From assembly GCA_028345055.1 (NCBI GenBank), contig JAOMCO010000008.1, positions 1-63,702 of the forward strand: 63,702 bases of DNA, read 5' to 3'. Position numbers and translations under genes: made by a program. The notes under the pieces were generated by a model, which worked only from the letters and a program-made list of their open reading frames with translations, had not been told where the DNA came from and ran no database searches. Below, one piece after another: positions 30,726 through 41,077 of the stretch (positions within the stretch are counted from its first letter, which is position 1; the number at the start of each line of letters is the position of its first letter). The DNA comes from Candidatus Thioglobus sp. (GTDB lineage: Bacteria > Pseudomonadota > Gammaproteobacteria > PS1 > Pseudothioglobaceae).

Positions 30726-30751
30726 AATTTCATATCATTTGACTCGTCATT

Positions 30752-31492
30752 ATGGCCTTTACACCAATTGAAATAGTTTTTATTTCTCTCATTTTTGTAT
30801 GGATTGGATTTGTCAGAACTGGTCTTGGTTTCGGTGGTGCAGTTTTAGGACTTCCCCTTCTTATGCTAGTAGGTGGATCCCCAATTAATTGGCTTCCAAT
30901 TATTGGTATACACTTATTATTTTTCTCAGGAATCGCACTAATAAATGCAACAAAAAGGATTGATTGGAGTTATTTAAAGCAGTCTCTACCTTGGATTTTA
31001 CCTGCAAAAATTGTTGGAGTAGTTGGTTTAATTAGCCTCCCACCAACTGTGATGATTGTCATTGTATATTTAATTACTTCATTTTATGCCTTAACATGGA
31101 TTTTGAATTTTCAAATTTCTTCTCGTGAAGGCTGGGTTAGTCGATTACTTCTTATTTTAGGAGGATATATCTCTGGAACATCTTTAAATGGAGCTCCACT
31201 TCTAGTAGCTGTTTATATGCAAAATATCGATGTCAAAAGATTACGAAATACACTTTTCGTTTTATGGTTTCTGCTTGTAATGATTAAAATGAGTGCTTTT
31301 TTGATTGTCGATGTATACATTAACTGGAAGTTTTCATTAATGCTTATTCCAATAGCTGCACTAGGACACATAGTTGGCCTAAAGGTACATGATCGAATCA
31401 TTGAAAACAATACTCAATTTAAAAGATGGATGGGTAGTGCCTTAATTCTAATATGTGCAGCAGGGTTATCTAAAGTATTGATTTATACATAG
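30752..31492 (+). CDS. TauE/SafE-family permease (possible sulfite/organosulfur exporter)
   Basis: This 246-residue membrane protein has about eight hydrophobic segments and the family opening GFVRTGLGFGGAVLGLPLLMLVGG. TauE/SafE proteins are anion permeases; several are linked to sulfite or sulfonate export. It sits near the cysI cassette and in a window with a sulfite-producing pathway, so sulfite export is plausible, but many family members move unrelated anions. It converges with the Lrp-type regulator, 3 bases apart. Confidence 0.8.
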   Translation: MAFTPIEIVFISLIFVWIGFVRTGLGFGGAVLGLPLLMLVGGSPINWLPIIGIHLLFFSGIALINATKRIDWSYLKQSLPWILPAKIVGVVGLISLPPTVMIVIVYLITSFYALTWILNFQISSREGWVSRLLLILGGYISGTSLNGAPLLVAVYMQNIDVKRLRNTLFVLWFLLVMIKMSAFLIVDVYINWKFSLMLIPIAALGHIVGLKVHDRIIENNTQFKRWMGSALILICAAGLSKVLIYT

Positions 31493-31495
31493 GCA

Positions 31496-31966
31496 TTAAA
31501 GAAGCTTCTTCATATTAGCGAGTGGTATTTCTGTTGTACTCTTGATTTCTTCAATTGCAAAATTTGATGTTACCTTTAAAAATTGAACTTTCTCAATTAA
31601 GTTTTTATAGAAAATATCATAACTCTCAATATCACTAACAACAACTTTAAGAAGATAATCTGTTTCACCACTCATGCGGTAGCATTCAATGACTTCAGGA
31701 ATCTCTTTAATAATTTTAGAAAAAAGTTGAATTCTTTCTTGATTATGATTAGTTACAGTGACTGCAACCATAGCAGTAACATTTGAATTGACTCTTTTTC
31801 TATCTACTATTGCTACTGTCTTACTAATATATCCATTATCTTTTAATTGATTAATCCTTTTCCAACAGGGAGTAGTCGATAAGTGAACTTCAGAGGATAA
31901 CTCTTGAATTGTGAGTTCAGCATTATGCTGTAGAAGTTTTAATAGTTTAATATCAATGGCATCCAT
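31496..31966 (-). CDS. Lrp/AsnC-family transcriptional regulator
   Basis: This 156-residue regulator has an N-terminal helix-turn-helix (residues about 1-50: IDIKLLKLLQHNAELTIQEL, then LSTTPCWKRINQLKDNGYI) and a C-terminal AsnC/RAM ligand domain. These proteins usually sense amino acids. It is divergent from cysI over 144 bases, so it may control sulfite reduction or the TauE gene. The effector is unknown. Confidence 0.9.
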   Translation of the reverse strand: MDAIDIKLLKLLQHNAELTIQELSSEVHLSTTPCWKRINQLKDNGYISKTVAIVDRKRVNSNVTAMVAVTVTNHNQERIQLFSKIIKEIPEVIECYRMSGETDYLLKVVVSDIESYDIFYKNLIEKVQFLKVTSNFAIEEIKSTTEIPLANMKKLL

Positions 31967-32051
31967 AATCTTATTTAAAAAAGAGCAATATAATAATATT
32001 TTTCTTTAATTAGAAAATTAATTAGAACAAAATTCTTTTTTATTATCAATA

Positions 32052-32081
32052 TCTAATATATTTAGAATATTTTACTATAAT
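32052..32081 (+). promoter_or_regulatory. cysI promoter region with candidate operator
   Basis: The -10 TATAAT is at 32076-32081, with a poor -35 at the expected position. The inverted repeat TCTAA (32052-32056) / TTAGA (32062-32066), with a 5-base centre, lies over that -35. It is a plausible site for the divergently encoded Lrp/AsnC regulator. This is inference from position and symmetry. Confidence 0.35.
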
Positions 32082-32110
32082 TTCGACTAGATTTTTAAAT
32101 AATTTAAAAA

Positions 32111-33748
32111 ATGTATAAATATAGCGAAAAAGATAGGCAATTTCTTGTTGAGCGTGTTGATCAGTTTGAAAAACAACTTAATCGCTATTTGTCTGGTGAT
32201 TTAGATGAGGATAAGTTTAGAAGTTTAAGACTTAGAAATGGCCTCTACATGGAGCTTCATGCGCATATGTTGAGAGTTGCTATCCCTTATGGAATCTTAA
32301 GTTCAAATCAACTCAGAGCACTTGCAGATGTTGCCGACAAATATGATAGAGGATTTGGGCATTTTACAACAAGACAAAATATTCAATTTAATTGGATACA
32401 GCTCCCAGAAATAGCGAACCTGCTTCGCGATTTGACTGATGTTGGTCTTCATGCGATTCAAACTAGCGGTAAGGCAACTCGTAATATTACTGCGGACCCA
32501 TTATCAGGTTTGACTGAGGGAGAGATTGAAGATGCAAGACCATATTGCGAGTTGATTAGGCGTTGGTTCAATCTTCATCCAGAATTCTCATGGCTACCTG
32601 GTAAATTTAAAATTGCAATTAATGGTGCAAAACTTGATGAAACTGCTTTGAGGATTCATGATTTAGGTTTGAGACTTATTAAAAATAAAAAAAAGGAATT
32701 GGGATTTAAGGTATACGTAGGAGGAGGATTAGGTGCTGCTGCTATGATTGCTGCAGAGACAGCCTCATTTATTCCAAGTGAAGATATTCTTAGTTATCTT
32801 GAGTCTGTAATGCGGATATATAACCTAAGAGGACGACGTGATCATCAAAAAAAACTTCGAATAAAGTTTTTAGTGCGTGAGCTTGGGGCAAGTGAGTTTT
32901 CTAGGTTAGTTAATGAGGATTGGCATCAAACAAAGGATGATCAAGAGCTTAAGCTAAATCTTAAAGAGCTTCAAAGTTTAAAAGAAGACTTTGCATTACC
33001 AATCCAGTCAATAAATTTGAATGGATTTCAGGATGATATAGATTTTAACTATAGTATTTGGAAGAAAAATAATGTTCGTAACCATAAAGTATCTGGCTAT
33101 AGTATTGTAAATATTTCCCTAACTAAACTAGGGGCTGCGCCCGGTGATACAACTTCAGAGCAAATGAGAATTCTTGCTAATCTTGCAGACCAGTTTAGTT
33201 CAGGCGAAATTAGAACTACAAAGAGACAAACAATTGTTTTTCCTTTTGTTAGGAAAGATAAAGTGTTTAATTTGTGGGAATCATTAGAAAAATATGATCT
33301 AGCAAGCCCTCATCAAGGAACAATGGCACAAATAGTGGCTTGTCCTGGAAGAGATTACTGTAGCTTAGCAAAAGCTGTCTCAATACCCATTGCAACTAGA
33401 GTTCAAGAGCGGTTTAATGATATGAAGAAACTCTTAGATATTGGTGATTTAAAAATTAATATTTCAGGTTGTGAGAATTCATGTGCCCATCATCATATAG
33501 CTGATATTGGTTTACTAGGAATGCAAAAAAATGGAGAAGAATACTATCAAATTACTCTTGCTGGAGAGACTCTTCATGAAACTAATATAGGAAAAAAGTT
33601 AGGGCCATCAATTAGCGGTGAAGGAATTGTTGATTCTATTGAAACAATTGTCAATGTGTATATTGATAATCGTAAGATTAATGAAAATTTTACTGACGTT
33701 TTTAAGCGAATTGGTATTGAAGCATTCAAGGAGAAGGTATATGGATGA
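32111..33748 (+). CDS. cysI: Sulfite reductase hemoprotein (nitrite/sulfite reductase, CysI type)
   Basis: This 545-residue siroheme/4Fe-4S enzyme reduces sulfite to sulfide for cysteine synthesis. The first ferredoxin-like repeat includes HFTTRQNIQFNW and the second KRQTIVFPF. The four cluster/siroheme cysteines are in CPGRDYC and SGCENSCAHHH near residues 415-460. It matches the Pseudomonas-like CysI that works without CysJ. The next gene, DUF934, overlaps its 3' end by 8 bases. A role as nitrite reductase is possible but less likely with DUF934 beside it. Confidence 0.88.
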   Translation: MYKYSEKDRQFLVERVDQFEKQLNRYLSGDLDEDKFRSLRLRNGLYMELHAHMLRVAIPYGILSSNQLRALADVADKYDRGFGHFTTRQNIQFNWIQLPEIANLLRDLTDVGLHAIQTSGKATRNITADPLSGLTEGEIEDARPYCELIRRWFNLHPEFSWLPGKFKIAINGAKLDETALRIHDLGLRLIKNKKKELGFKVYVGGGLGAAAMIAAETASFIPSEDILSYLESVMRIYNLRGRRDHQKKLRIKFLVRELGASEFSRLVNEDWHQTKDDQELKLNLKELQSLKEDFALPIQSINLNGFQDDIDFNYSIWKKNNVRNHKVSGYSIVNISLTKLGAAPGDTTSEQMRILANLADQFSSGEIRTTKRQTIVFPFVRKDKVFNLWESLEKYDLASPHQGTMAQIVACPGRDYCSLAKAVSIPIATRVQERFNDMKKLLDIGDLKINISGCENSCAHHHIADIGLLGMQKNGEEYYQITLAGETLHETNIGKKLGPSISGEGIVDSIETIVNVYIDNRKINENFTDVFKRIGIEAFKEKVYG

Positions 33749-34181
33749 GATTAAAAATCCCTCCTATTTAATTAATAAAGATTATGAATCAATTAACCTT
33801 GTAACTTTTGATGAGTGGATTGAGGATTCTGAAAAATTATCAAAACTTGGCGTTGGCATAATTTTAAAACCTCAAGATGATATATATTCAATTCAAGAAC
33901 AGCTTGAATTAATTGAATTAATTGCTTTGGACTTTAGTAATTTTGATGATGGAAGAGGATACACACAAGCTTATTTGTTAAGTAAGAGGTGGAAATATGT
34001 TGGTGAGATTATTGCCATCAATGCGCATCTTGATCAACTGCAATTTATGATTAGATCTGGTATTACGAGCTATCAATTATTGGAATCTTACAAGGGCAGC
34101 ATAGATGAGGACTATTCTCATGGGTTCAGTTTGTGCTACCAGGCAGCTGCAAACAATAATGGTCTCCATTTGCAGTATTAA
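33741..34181 (+). CDS. DUF934 protein, sulfite reduction accessory
   Basis: This 146-residue protein matches DUF934, which is almost always encoded beside CysI-type sulfite reductases. The conserved stretch is FDDGRGYTQAYLLSKRWKYVGE. I chose the ATG at 33741, which overlaps the cysI stop; the longer frame from 33618 would overlap cysI by more than 130 bases and its N-terminus is out-of-frame cysI sequence. Its biochemical role is not established; an electron-transfer or assembly role is usually assumed. Confidence 0.85.
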   Translation: MDEIKNPSYLINKDYESINLVTFDEWIEDSEKLSKLGVGIILKPQDDIYSIQEQLELIELIALDFSNFDDGRGYTQAYLLSKRWKYVGEIIAINAHLDQLQFMIRSGITSYQLLESYKGSIDEDYSHGFSLCYQAAANNNGLHLQY

Positions 34182-34206
34182 TTGTTAGCAATTAGGGAGA
34201 AGTGAG

Positions 34207-34410
34207 ATGAAAGAAAATAAGTCTAGATCTCTTGGAAAATCGATATCTTGGAGAGTACTTGCATCATGTGATACGATCTTAATTTCTTACATAATTACAG
34301 GGAGTTTTGCAATAGCAGCATCTATTGGCTCTATTGAAGTTTTGACCAAAATGTTTCTATATTACTTTCATGAAAGGGCATGGAATAGAATGACATTTGG
34401 AAGGAATTAA
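34207..34410 (+). CDS. DUF2061 small membrane protein
   Basis: This 67-residue protein has two membrane segments and the DUF2061 pattern SLGKSISWRVLASCDTILISY, then the C-terminal KMFLYYFHERAWNRM. The family is often found near sulfate and sulfite assimilation genes. It follows the DUF934 gene by 25 bases with an AGGGAG ribosome site. Function is unknown. Confidence 0.82.
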   Translation: MKENKSRSLGKSISWRVLASCDTILISYIITGSFAIAASIGSIEVLTKMFLYYFHERAWNRMTFGRN

Positions 34411-34511
34411 ATGCATGTTTTCATTATATAAATTACAATCAATTCAGAGTATAATATCGACGATTTAAAAACTAATTTTTTTAAAGAATTAATAGTGAGA
34501 GGTAGATATTT

Positions 34512-35282
34512 ATGTCAGTAATGACTGAGCGTGTGACACATGTCCATCATTGGAATGATAACTTATTTAGTTTTCGAACAACTCGAGATCCAGGCTATCG
34601 TTTCAAAAATGGCCACTTCACTATGATTGGACTCCCATCAGATGATCGACCATTGATGCGTGCCTACAGCATTACAAGTTCAAATCATGAGTCTGAGCTT
34701 GAGTTCTTTAGTATTAAAGTTCAGAATGGCGCTCTAACCTCTAAATTACAAAATCTTAAAGTGGGTGACGAGGTTCTTGTAGGGAGACGCTCTACAGGTA
34801 CATTGGTTCCAGATAATATGCTTCCTGGGAGATTCCTTTATTTGCTAGCTACTGGAACTGGTCTTGCACCTTTTATGAGTATCATTAAGGACCCTGAAAT
34901 TTATGACCAATTTGAAAGAATAATTCTAGCCCATGGTGTCCGAGAGGTATCTGAGTTAGCTTATTCTGATTATATTGAAAACATACTTCCTAATGATGAA
35001 TATTTAGGAGAAATAGTTCGTGAAAAGCTTGTGTATTATCCGACAGTTACGCGTGAGCCTTTTAAGAATAATGGACGGCTGACTACGTTAATGGAGTGTG
35101 GTAAATTATTTCTAGATGTAGGGCAACCCCACCCTAATCTTGAGGATGATCGTTTTATGATGTGTGGTAGCCCAAGTATGCTCAAAGATTTGGTCACTAT
35201 TATTGAGTCAAAGGGCTTCATTGAGGCGCGCAACATTAATCCTGGGCATTATGTGATAGAACGTGCATTCGTTGAATCTTAG
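34512..35282 (+). CDS. fpr: Ferredoxin/flavodoxin-NADP reductase
   Basis: This 256-residue FAD protein is of the bacterial FNR class. It has the flavin motif RAYSITSS (about residues 50-57), GTGLAPFMSII for NADP binding, and the C-terminal VIERAFVES. It moves electrons between NADPH and ferredoxin or flavodoxin. Its place 100 bases after the cysI-DUF934-DUF2061 unit suggests it could supply reducing power to sulfite reductase, although it could equally serve oxidative-stress or Fe-S needs. Confidence 0.93.
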   Translation: MSVMTERVTHVHHWNDNLFSFRTTRDPGYRFKNGHFTMIGLPSDDRPLMRAYSITSSNHESELEFFSIKVQNGALTSKLQNLKVGDEVLVGRRSTGTLVPDNMLPGRFLYLLATGTGLAPFMSIIKDPEIYDQFERIILAHGVREVSELAYSDYIENILPNDEYLGEIVREKLVYYPTVTREPFKNNGRLTTLMECGKLFLDVGQPHPNLEDDRFMMCGSPSMLKDLVTIIESKGFIEARNINPGHYVIERAFVES

Positions 35283-35401
35283 TTTTCCTCTCTAAACTCA
35301 ACTGAAATATTCATTAGTAGTCTCAAAAGATTACTTTTTGAACTAATAGTCTTCTGACTCGAGTAAAAATATAAAATGTATATAGTTTAAAATTGCTATG
35401 T

Positions 35402-36136
35402 ATGAATGAGAATTTTTTAGTTCTTTTGGGCTTAGGAAATGCTGCTAGATCTGAGGGAAAGTCTTTAGCAGATCAAATAGATGCAATATTGCCTCAAACA
35501 CAATGCACACAGTGTGACTTTGAGGGATGCAGACCCTACTCTCAGGCAATTGTTAGTGGTGAAGCAGAAATTAATCAATGCCCACCAGGAGGGCAAGATG
35601 GTGTTGATGCTCTTGCAGAGCTTTTAGGTCAGCAAACTCTTCCATTAAACCAAACTCATGGTGAAACAAAGCCAAAGAGAATTGCCAAAGTTGATGAAAA
35701 GGCCTGCATCGGGTGTACACTTTGTATAAAAGCCTGTCCAGTGGATGCATTTGTTGGATCATCAAAAGTGATGACCCAAGTGATTGCTCAAGAATGTACA
35801 GGTTGTGACTTATGTCTTCCTGTATGTCCTGTTGACTGTATTGATATGATTGAGTCTGAATCATATGCAAAAATTCCTTATGAAGATTCAGATCAAATCT
35901 ATGATGCTCTTAATCAAAGGCAGATTTTAGAAAGAGCTATCAGAGATAATTCCAGAGAAAGATATCAATTTCATCAAGCAAGGCTTGAGAGGAATAAACA
36001 TGAGCGAGATGAGTTATTAAAATCTAAAACAATTGCTTTAAAAGAAAAAATGGCAAAAGATAAGTCACAAAAAGAAAAAATTGAAGCTGCAATTCAGCGA
36101 GTAAAAGACTCTAAGAAAAACAATGAAACTAAGTGA
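35402..36136 (+). CDS. Soluble RnfB/RsxB-like ferredoxin protein
   Basis: This protein is about 244 residues from the ATG at 35402; a TTG at 35393 is the alternative start. It has an N-terminal 4Fe-4S domain like RnfB ([16 protein letters not shown] and NQCPPGG), then two ferredoxin clusters ([15 protein letters not shown] and [15 protein letters not shown]). A long charged helical tail follows, likely coiled-coil, from about residue 170. The membrane anchor of true RnfB is missing and no other rnf genes are near, so this is the solo form. Its stop overlaps the queA start. Confidence 0.8.
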   Translation: MNENFLVLLGLGNAARSEGKSLADQIDAILPQTQCTQCDFEGCRPYSQAIVSGEAEINQCPPGGQDGVDALAELLGQQTLPLNQTHGETKPKRIAKVDEKACIGCTLCIKACPVDAFVGSSKVMTQVIAQECTGCDLCLPVCPVDCIDMIESESYAKIPYEDSDQIYDALNQRQILERAIRDNSRERYQFHQARLERNKHERDELLKSKTIALKEKMAKDKSQKEKIEAAIQRVKDSKKNNETK

Positions 36137-37145
36137 CTTTGATTTTGACTTACCACAGTCACTTATAGCGCAATATCCAAGCGCTAATAGAACCGACTCT
36201 CGCCTTTTAGTAAAAAATGATAAGTTAATCGATAGTCATTTCTCTATGCTTGGCTCTTTCTTGAGGCCAAATGACTTGCTCATTCTCAATGATACAAGGG
36301 TTATTCCAGCTAGACTATTTGGATACAAAGAGTCAGGAGGTAAAGTTGAGGTTTTAGTGGAGCGACTAGTTGATGAATTTTCAGCGTTGGTCATGATCAA
36401 ATCTAGCAGGGCTCCAAAAGTTGGAAGCTTTATTATTTTAGAAAATAAGACTCGCTTTCAGGTGGTTAACAAAAATGAAGGTATTTATAGGGTCAATTTT
36501 GAGGACGAAAAAATTCTTATTACTCTTGATGAAATTGGTCATATCCCTTTACCTCCATACATCGAGAGAAGTGATTCAGACGAAGACTCCAAAAGATACC
36601 AAACAGTTTACGCAAAGAATGATGGTGCTGTCGCAGCTCCAACAGCAGGGCTTCACTTTGATGAGTTGTTGCTATCTAGTCTTAAAAAACAAGGCGTGGA
36701 TCATGCTTTCGTAACTTTACATGTTGGTGCTGGAACTTTTCAGCCTGTAAAAGTGGATGATATTGAGACCCATAAAATGCATAGTGAGCATTATGAAATT
36801 AACCAATCAGCAATTGATAAAATTATTCATGCAAAAAATAAAGGAGGTCGAATAGTTGCTGTTGGAACCACCGCAGTTAGAACACTTGAGTCAGCATTTA
36901 AAGGTGGAGAGCTCAAAAGTCAAAAAGGAGATACAGAAATTTTTATATATCCTAGCTTTAAGTTTCAGGTTGTTGATGCATTGATCACAAACTTTCATTT
37001 GCCAAAATCCTCACTTCTTATGCTAGTCTCTGCTTTCATTGGATTTGAAGAAATGCATCAAACTTATCAGCATGCAATTAATCAAGAGTATCGTTTCTTT
37101 AGTTATGGTGATGCTATGTTTTTAGATAAAAAATTAGACTTCTGA
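36123..37145 (+). CDS. queA: tRNA preQ1(34) S-adenosylmethionine ribosyltransferase-isomerase
   Basis: This 340-residue enzyme of queuosine synthesis transfers and isomerises ribose from S-adenosylmethionine to preQ1 in tRNA. Typical segments are [43 protein letters not shown] and [13 protein letters not shown]. It starts 14 bases inside the preceding gene. Its 3' end overlaps the convergent MFS gene by 12 bases. Confidence 0.96.
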   Translation: MKLSDFDFDLPQSLIAQYPSANRTDSRLLVKNDKLIDSHFSMLGSFLRPNDLLILNDTRVIPARLFGYKESGGKVEVLVERLVDEFSALVMIKSSRAPKVGSFIILENKTRFQVVNKNEGIYRVNFEDEKILITLDEIGHIPLPPYIERSDSDEDSKRYQTVYAKNDGAVAAPTAGLHFDELLLSSLKKQGVDHAFVTLHVGAGTFQPVKVDDIETHKMHSEHYEINQSAIDKIIHAKNKGGRIVAVGTTAVRTLESAFKGGELKSQKGDTEIFIYPSFKFQVVDALITNFHLPKSSLLMLVSAFIGFEEMHQTYQHAINQEYRFFSYGDAMFLDKKLDF

Positions 37146-38282
37146 ATCGAGTGAAAGATGTTTTGAAAGGCTGAATATAAAAAAGGCCATGATAGGAAGA
37201 ATTATAAAGCTCGTTTTAATTGATGTAATCTCTGCAAGGAGTCCAAGAAATAATGGGCCGAGCAGCATTCCACCGTAGCCAAGGGTTGCAATGCTCGCTA
37301 TAGCAGTGCCTTGCGAGATAGTTTTATCATTACCTGCTCGAGAAAATGCCAAAGGAATGATTACTGCTATTCCCAATCCAATCAATCCAAAACCCAAAAG
37401 CAATAAAAAGAAAGAGTCTGAGATTAGTAAAATAATTGAGCCAGTTAGTGCAACTAATCCAGAGTAACGAGCTGCAGTTGACGGTCCCAGCTTAAAGGAT
37501 ATTTTATCTCCCATCAACCTCATTGAGAACATACAGATTGAGAATACTGTAAATCCCAGAGCAGCATTCCCATCATTCAATGATGCAACACTTTTTAGAA
37601 AAATAGCACTCCAGTCAGCTACAGCGCCCTCACTCAATGAGGCAAAAAAGGTAATTGTAGCTACAGGTAGTAAAGTACCTTTTGGTATTGAAATAAAGGG
37701 TGACTTAGTAACTTTTTTATTTTTTTGAGATTCAAAATGCACAAAGGCGATGGTCAAAGCTGTAAAAAAAATAATGATTGAGACGAGGCTAAAATGATTT
37801 TTATAATCCACTTCAAAAAAGGCTAGCAATGACCCAAGCCCTGCACCAATTCCAGCGCCAAGACTCCACATTGCATGAAAAGAAGACATCACTGGCCGAG
37901 TATATTCTCTCTCAACCTCTGCAGCCCAAGCATTCATGGCAACATCATCACCTCCATGAATTGCACCAAAATAAATAACCGCAATAACTAGCATCCCAAT
38001 GGAGTTTGCAAACGCTATAAATATTAATGTAAGCGGGATAAGAAAAATAGTTGCTCTTTTGGTGATAAAGGCAGCTCCATACCTATCAGCAGCTCTGCCA
38101 AATACAGAAAAAGCAATGATAGCAGAGAGACCAGCCAAGAAAATTAATAAACCTAAGGAGCCTGGTGACAAGTCATGAAAATCGACAATGGCTGGAATTC
38201 TGGAGGCCCATGTGCCGAAAACTATACCATTGATAGCAAAAATTAATGAAACTGCAAATCTACTATTTTTAAAAATATTCAT
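37134..38282 (-). CDS. MFS transporter
   Basis: This 382-residue protein has about 12 membrane segments. Family marks are NGIVFGTWASRIPAIVDFHDLSPG at the start, the loop FGRAADRYGAAF between helices 2 and 3, and a repeat in the second half. The sequence resembles the YbjJ-like drug/sugar group of the major facilitator superfamily; the substrate is unknown. It follows sucD in the same direction (28-base gap), which may be chance. Confidence 0.87.
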   Translation of the reverse strand: MNIFKNSRFAVSLIFAINGIVFGTWASRIPAIVDFHDLSPGSLGLLIFLAGLSAIIAFSVFGRAADRYGAAFITKRATIFLIPLTLIFIAFANSIGMLVIAVIYFGAIHGGDDVAMNAWAAEVEREYTRPVMSSFHAMWSLGAGIGAGLGSLLAFFEVDYKNHFSLVSIIIFFTALTIAFVHFESQKNKKVTKSPFISIPKGTLLPVATITFFASLSEGAVADWSAIFLKSVASLNDGNAALGFTVFSICMFSMRLMGDKISFKLGPSTAARYSGLVALTGSIILLISDSFFLLLLGFGLIGLGIAVIIPLAFSRAGNDKTISQGTAIASIATLGYGGMLLGPLFLGLLAEITSIKTSFIILPIMAFFIFSLSKHLSLDSEV

Positions 38283-38310
38283 CCAGTTTTAAATAATTGA
38301 GTGAATTCAA

Positions 38311-39177
38311 TTACAAGGCTTCAAGTAATGTCTGCCCCATTAATGCCGGTGTTGGTGAAACACTTACGCCAGCATCGTTAAGAGCTTGAATTTTACTTTT
38401 TGCATCGCCAGAGCCACCACTTATAACGGCACCTGCATGCCCCATTCTTTTGCCTTTAGGAGCAGTAAGCCCTGCAATGTATGATACAACGGGCTTGGTC
38501 ACATTTGATTTGATATACTCTGCAGCCTCCTCTTCAGCACTGCCTCCAATTTCACCAACCATAACAATAGAGTGAGTGTCTTCATCAGCCTCAAATAATT
38601 CTAGACAGTCAATAAAGTTCATGCCTTGAACTGGATCTCCGCCAATACCAATACATGTACTTTGACCCAGTCCTGCAAGTGTAGTTTGATGAACAGCTTC
38701 ATAGGTTAATGTTCCTGACCTAGAAACGATTCCAACACTTCCACTTTGATGAATATTACCAGGCATAATTCCAAGTTTACATTCATCTGGAGTAATTAAG
38801 CCTGGGCAGTTAGGGCCAATAAGTCTAGAATTACTGTCAGCAATGATGGCTTTTACTTTAATCATATCTTGAACAGGTATTCCTTCGGTAATACAAGCAA
38901 TGACTGGAATCTCAGCTTCAATAGCTTCAATAATAGAGGCATAAGCAAACCTAGGTGGAACATAGATCATAGTAGCATTAGCGTCAGTTTGAGTCATAGC
39001 CTCTTTTACAGAGTTAAATACTGGCTTTTCTAAATGTATTTGACCTCCTTTTCCTGGGGTAACACCTCCAACGAAATCAGTTCCATAGGCAATAGATTGT
39101 TCTGAGTGGAAAGTGCCTTGTTTTCCAGTAAAACCCTGACAAATAACCTTTGTTTTTGAATTAATTAAAACGCTCAT
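38311..39177 (-). CDS. sucD: Succinyl-CoA ligase alpha subunit
   Basis: This 288-residue TCA-cycle subunit binds CoA and carries the phosphohistidine. It has [14 protein letters not shown] near the N-terminus and the histidine loop [17 protein letters not shown] near the C-terminus. Its start overlaps the sucC stop as ATGA, so the two are made together. The enzyme makes ATP or GTP from succinyl-CoA. Confidence 0.97.
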   Translation of the reverse strand: MSVLINSKTKVICQGFTGKQGTFHSEQSIAYGTDFVGGVTPGKGGQIHLEKPVFNSVKEAMTQTDANATMIYVPPRFAYASIIEAIEAEIPVIACITEGIPVQDMIKVKAIIADSNSRLIGPNCPGLITPDECKLGIMPGNIHQSGSVGIVSRSGTLTYEAVHQTTLAGLGQSTCIGIGGDPVQGMNFIDCLELFEADEDTHSIVMVGEIGGSAEEEAAEYIKSNVTKPVVSYIAGLTAPKGKRMGHAGAVISGGSGDAKSKIQALNDAGVSVSPTPALMGQTLLEAL

Positions 39178-40334
39178 TTAGCCATCTCTACAACTTGTTT
39201 AGCAGCTTTCGTTAAGTCAGCCTCGGTTAATATATCAAACTTACTTGAATTAAGTATTTCCAGACCTTCTTTGGCATTGGTTCCCTCCAGACGAACAACT
39301 ATTGGAAGTGTTAAACCAACTTTTTCAATCGCCTGCAGAATACCGTTAGCGATAAGATCACATCGAACGATACCACCAAAAATATTAACTAATATTGCTT
39401 TAACATTCTCACCACTCTGAATAATTTCAAATGCTTTTGCCACTCTTTCAGCAGTTGTTCCACCACCTACATCAAGAAAATTTGCTGGAGAGCCTCCATG
39501 GTATTCAATTAAATCCATAGTTGCCATCGCCAGTCCAGCACCGTTAACCATGCAGCCAACAGATCCATCTAAAGAAATATAATTTAATTGATATTCGCTC
39601 GCACTTCTTTCCTTTTCGTCTTCCTGAGAAATATCCCTAAGGGCAGTGATTGACTCATTTCTATAGAGTGCATTATCATCAAAATCAATTTTGCCATCAA
39701 GCGCCATTATTTGGTTATCACCTGAAATAATGAGTGGATTGATTTCAATAAGATTAGCATCATGTTCTGTAAAAATGGTAAATAAACCCATCAATGCTTG
39801 AGCAAATTGACTATGAAGTGGAGCATCCAGTTCTAGTTTGATCGAAATCTTATTACAATCTTCATGAGTGATTTTACCAAGAGGGTCAATTTTCTTCTTA
39901 ATTATTTTTTCAGGTGTTTCAGAGGCAACCTGTTCAATATCCATACCCCCTTCAGTTGAGGCTAAGACTGTGATTCGTTCTGAGCCCCTATCAACCAGTA
40001 ATCCTAAATACAATTCTTTAGCTATATCTTGACCTGCCTCAACAATGACTTCGTTGATAGGCTGACCATTGGAGTCAGTTTGAGGAGTGATTAGATTGGA
40101 GCCGAGTAATTTCTTACTAGCAGCAACAGCTTCTTGGATTTCTTGACATACTATGACGCCCCCACCTTTGCCCCTTCCTCCAGCATGAACTTGAGCTTTG
40201 ACCACCCAAACTGAACCTCCGAGTTTTTCGCAAGCTTGGGCTGTTTTATCTGCATTTGAAACAATAATAAAGTTTGGAACTTTAATATTATTTTTCTTGA
40301 ACAAGTCTTTTGCTTGGTATTCATGTATGTGCAT
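39174..40334 (-). CDS. sucC: Succinyl-CoA ligase beta subunit
   Basis: This 386-residue subunit begins [20 protein letters not shown] and has the ATP-grasp fold with [13 protein letters not shown] and [19 protein letters not shown]. The C-terminal half has [19 protein letters not shown] and the [17 protein letters not shown] segment. It is the first gene of a sucC-sucD pair. No other TCA genes are adjacent. Confidence 0.97.
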   Translation of the reverse strand: MHIHEYQAKDLFKKNNIKVPNFIIVSNADKTAQACEKLGGSVWVVKAQVHAGGRGKGGGVIVCQEIQEAVAASKKLLGSNLITPQTDSNGQPINEVIVEAGQDIAKELYLGLLVDRGSERITVLASTEGGMDIEQVASETPEKIIKKKIDPLGKITHEDCNKISIKLELDAPLHSQFAQALMGLFTIFTEHDANLIEINPLIISGDNQIMALDGKIDFDDNALYRNESITALRDISQEDEKERSASEYQLNYISLDGSVGCMVNGAGLAMATMDLIEYHGGSPANFLDVGGGTTAERVAKAFEIIQSGENVKAILVNIFGGIVRCDLIANGILQAIEKVGLTLPIVVRLEGTNAKEGLEILNSSKFDILTEADLTKAAKQVVEMAK

Positions 40335-40508
40335 ATAATTAAATTACTTGGGGTTAAAATATAAGGTCACACATTTTATCATTCTTAGATTGAAATCTTT
40401 ATTTTATTAGGCTGTCTCTTCAAATTATAAAAATATATCTAGACTATCATTAAAATATGAACTCAAGATTAAATCCATGTCAAAAATAAATTTTAGGATT
40501 ACAAAATT

Positions 40509-41069
40509 ATGAATTACAGTACTAGCCAATTTAAAAATGGTTTGAAACTCATGCTTGATGGAAATCCTTGTTCAATTGTTAACAATGAAATTGTTAAGCC
40601 TGGAAAAGGACAAGCCTTTAATAGGGTTAAGTTTAAAGACTTAATAACTGGAAAAACACTAGAAAAAACTTTTAAATCTGGGGAGTCTCTTGAAGCTGCA
40701 GATGTCATGGAGCTAGAAATGCAATACCTATACTCTGATGGAGAGAAATGGCATTTCATGGATCCTGCATCTTTTGAGCAATTTGATCTTGGAGAAGAGT
40801 CCATGGGGGCTGCGTTAAACTATCTCGTTGAGCAAGATAATTGCATCGTTACCTTATGGAACAATAACCCAATTTCTGTATCTCCGCCTAACCATGTAAC
40901 TCTTGAGGTCATTGATACTGATCCTGGCCTAAAAGGAGACACAGCTGGAACAGGTGGAAAACCTGCTACTCTTAATACTGGAGTCGTTGTTCAGGTGCCT
41001 TTATTTGTTGCTATCGGTGATAGAGTTAAAGTTGATACAAGGACTAATGAATATACCGGGCGTGCCTAA
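40509..41069 (+). CDS. efp: Elongation factor P
   Basis: This 186-residue protein relieves ribosome stalling at proline runs. The N-terminal KOW-like domain has Lys33 in [14 protein letters not shown], the site that EpmA lysylates. The C-terminal domain ends TNEYTGRA, as in gammaproteobacterial EF-P. The next gene, 8 bases on, is its modifying enzyme EpmA. Confidence 0.97.
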   Translation: MNYSTSQFKNGLKLMLDGNPCSIVNNEIVKPGKGQAFNRVKFKDLITGKTLEKTFKSGESLEAADVMELEMQYLYSDGEKWHFMDPASFEQFDLGEESMGAALNYLVEQDNCIVTLWNNNPISVSPPNHVTLEVIDTDPGLKGDTAGTGGKPATLNTGVVVQVPLFVAIGDRVKVDTRTNEYTGRA

Positions 41070-41077
41070 TTGGCCCC

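Noticed and set aside
33618-33740. N-terminal extension of the DUF934 gene
   Set aside because: This segment is out-of-frame cysI sequence; the ATG at 33741 fits the family length and overlaps the cysI stop in the usual coupled way.
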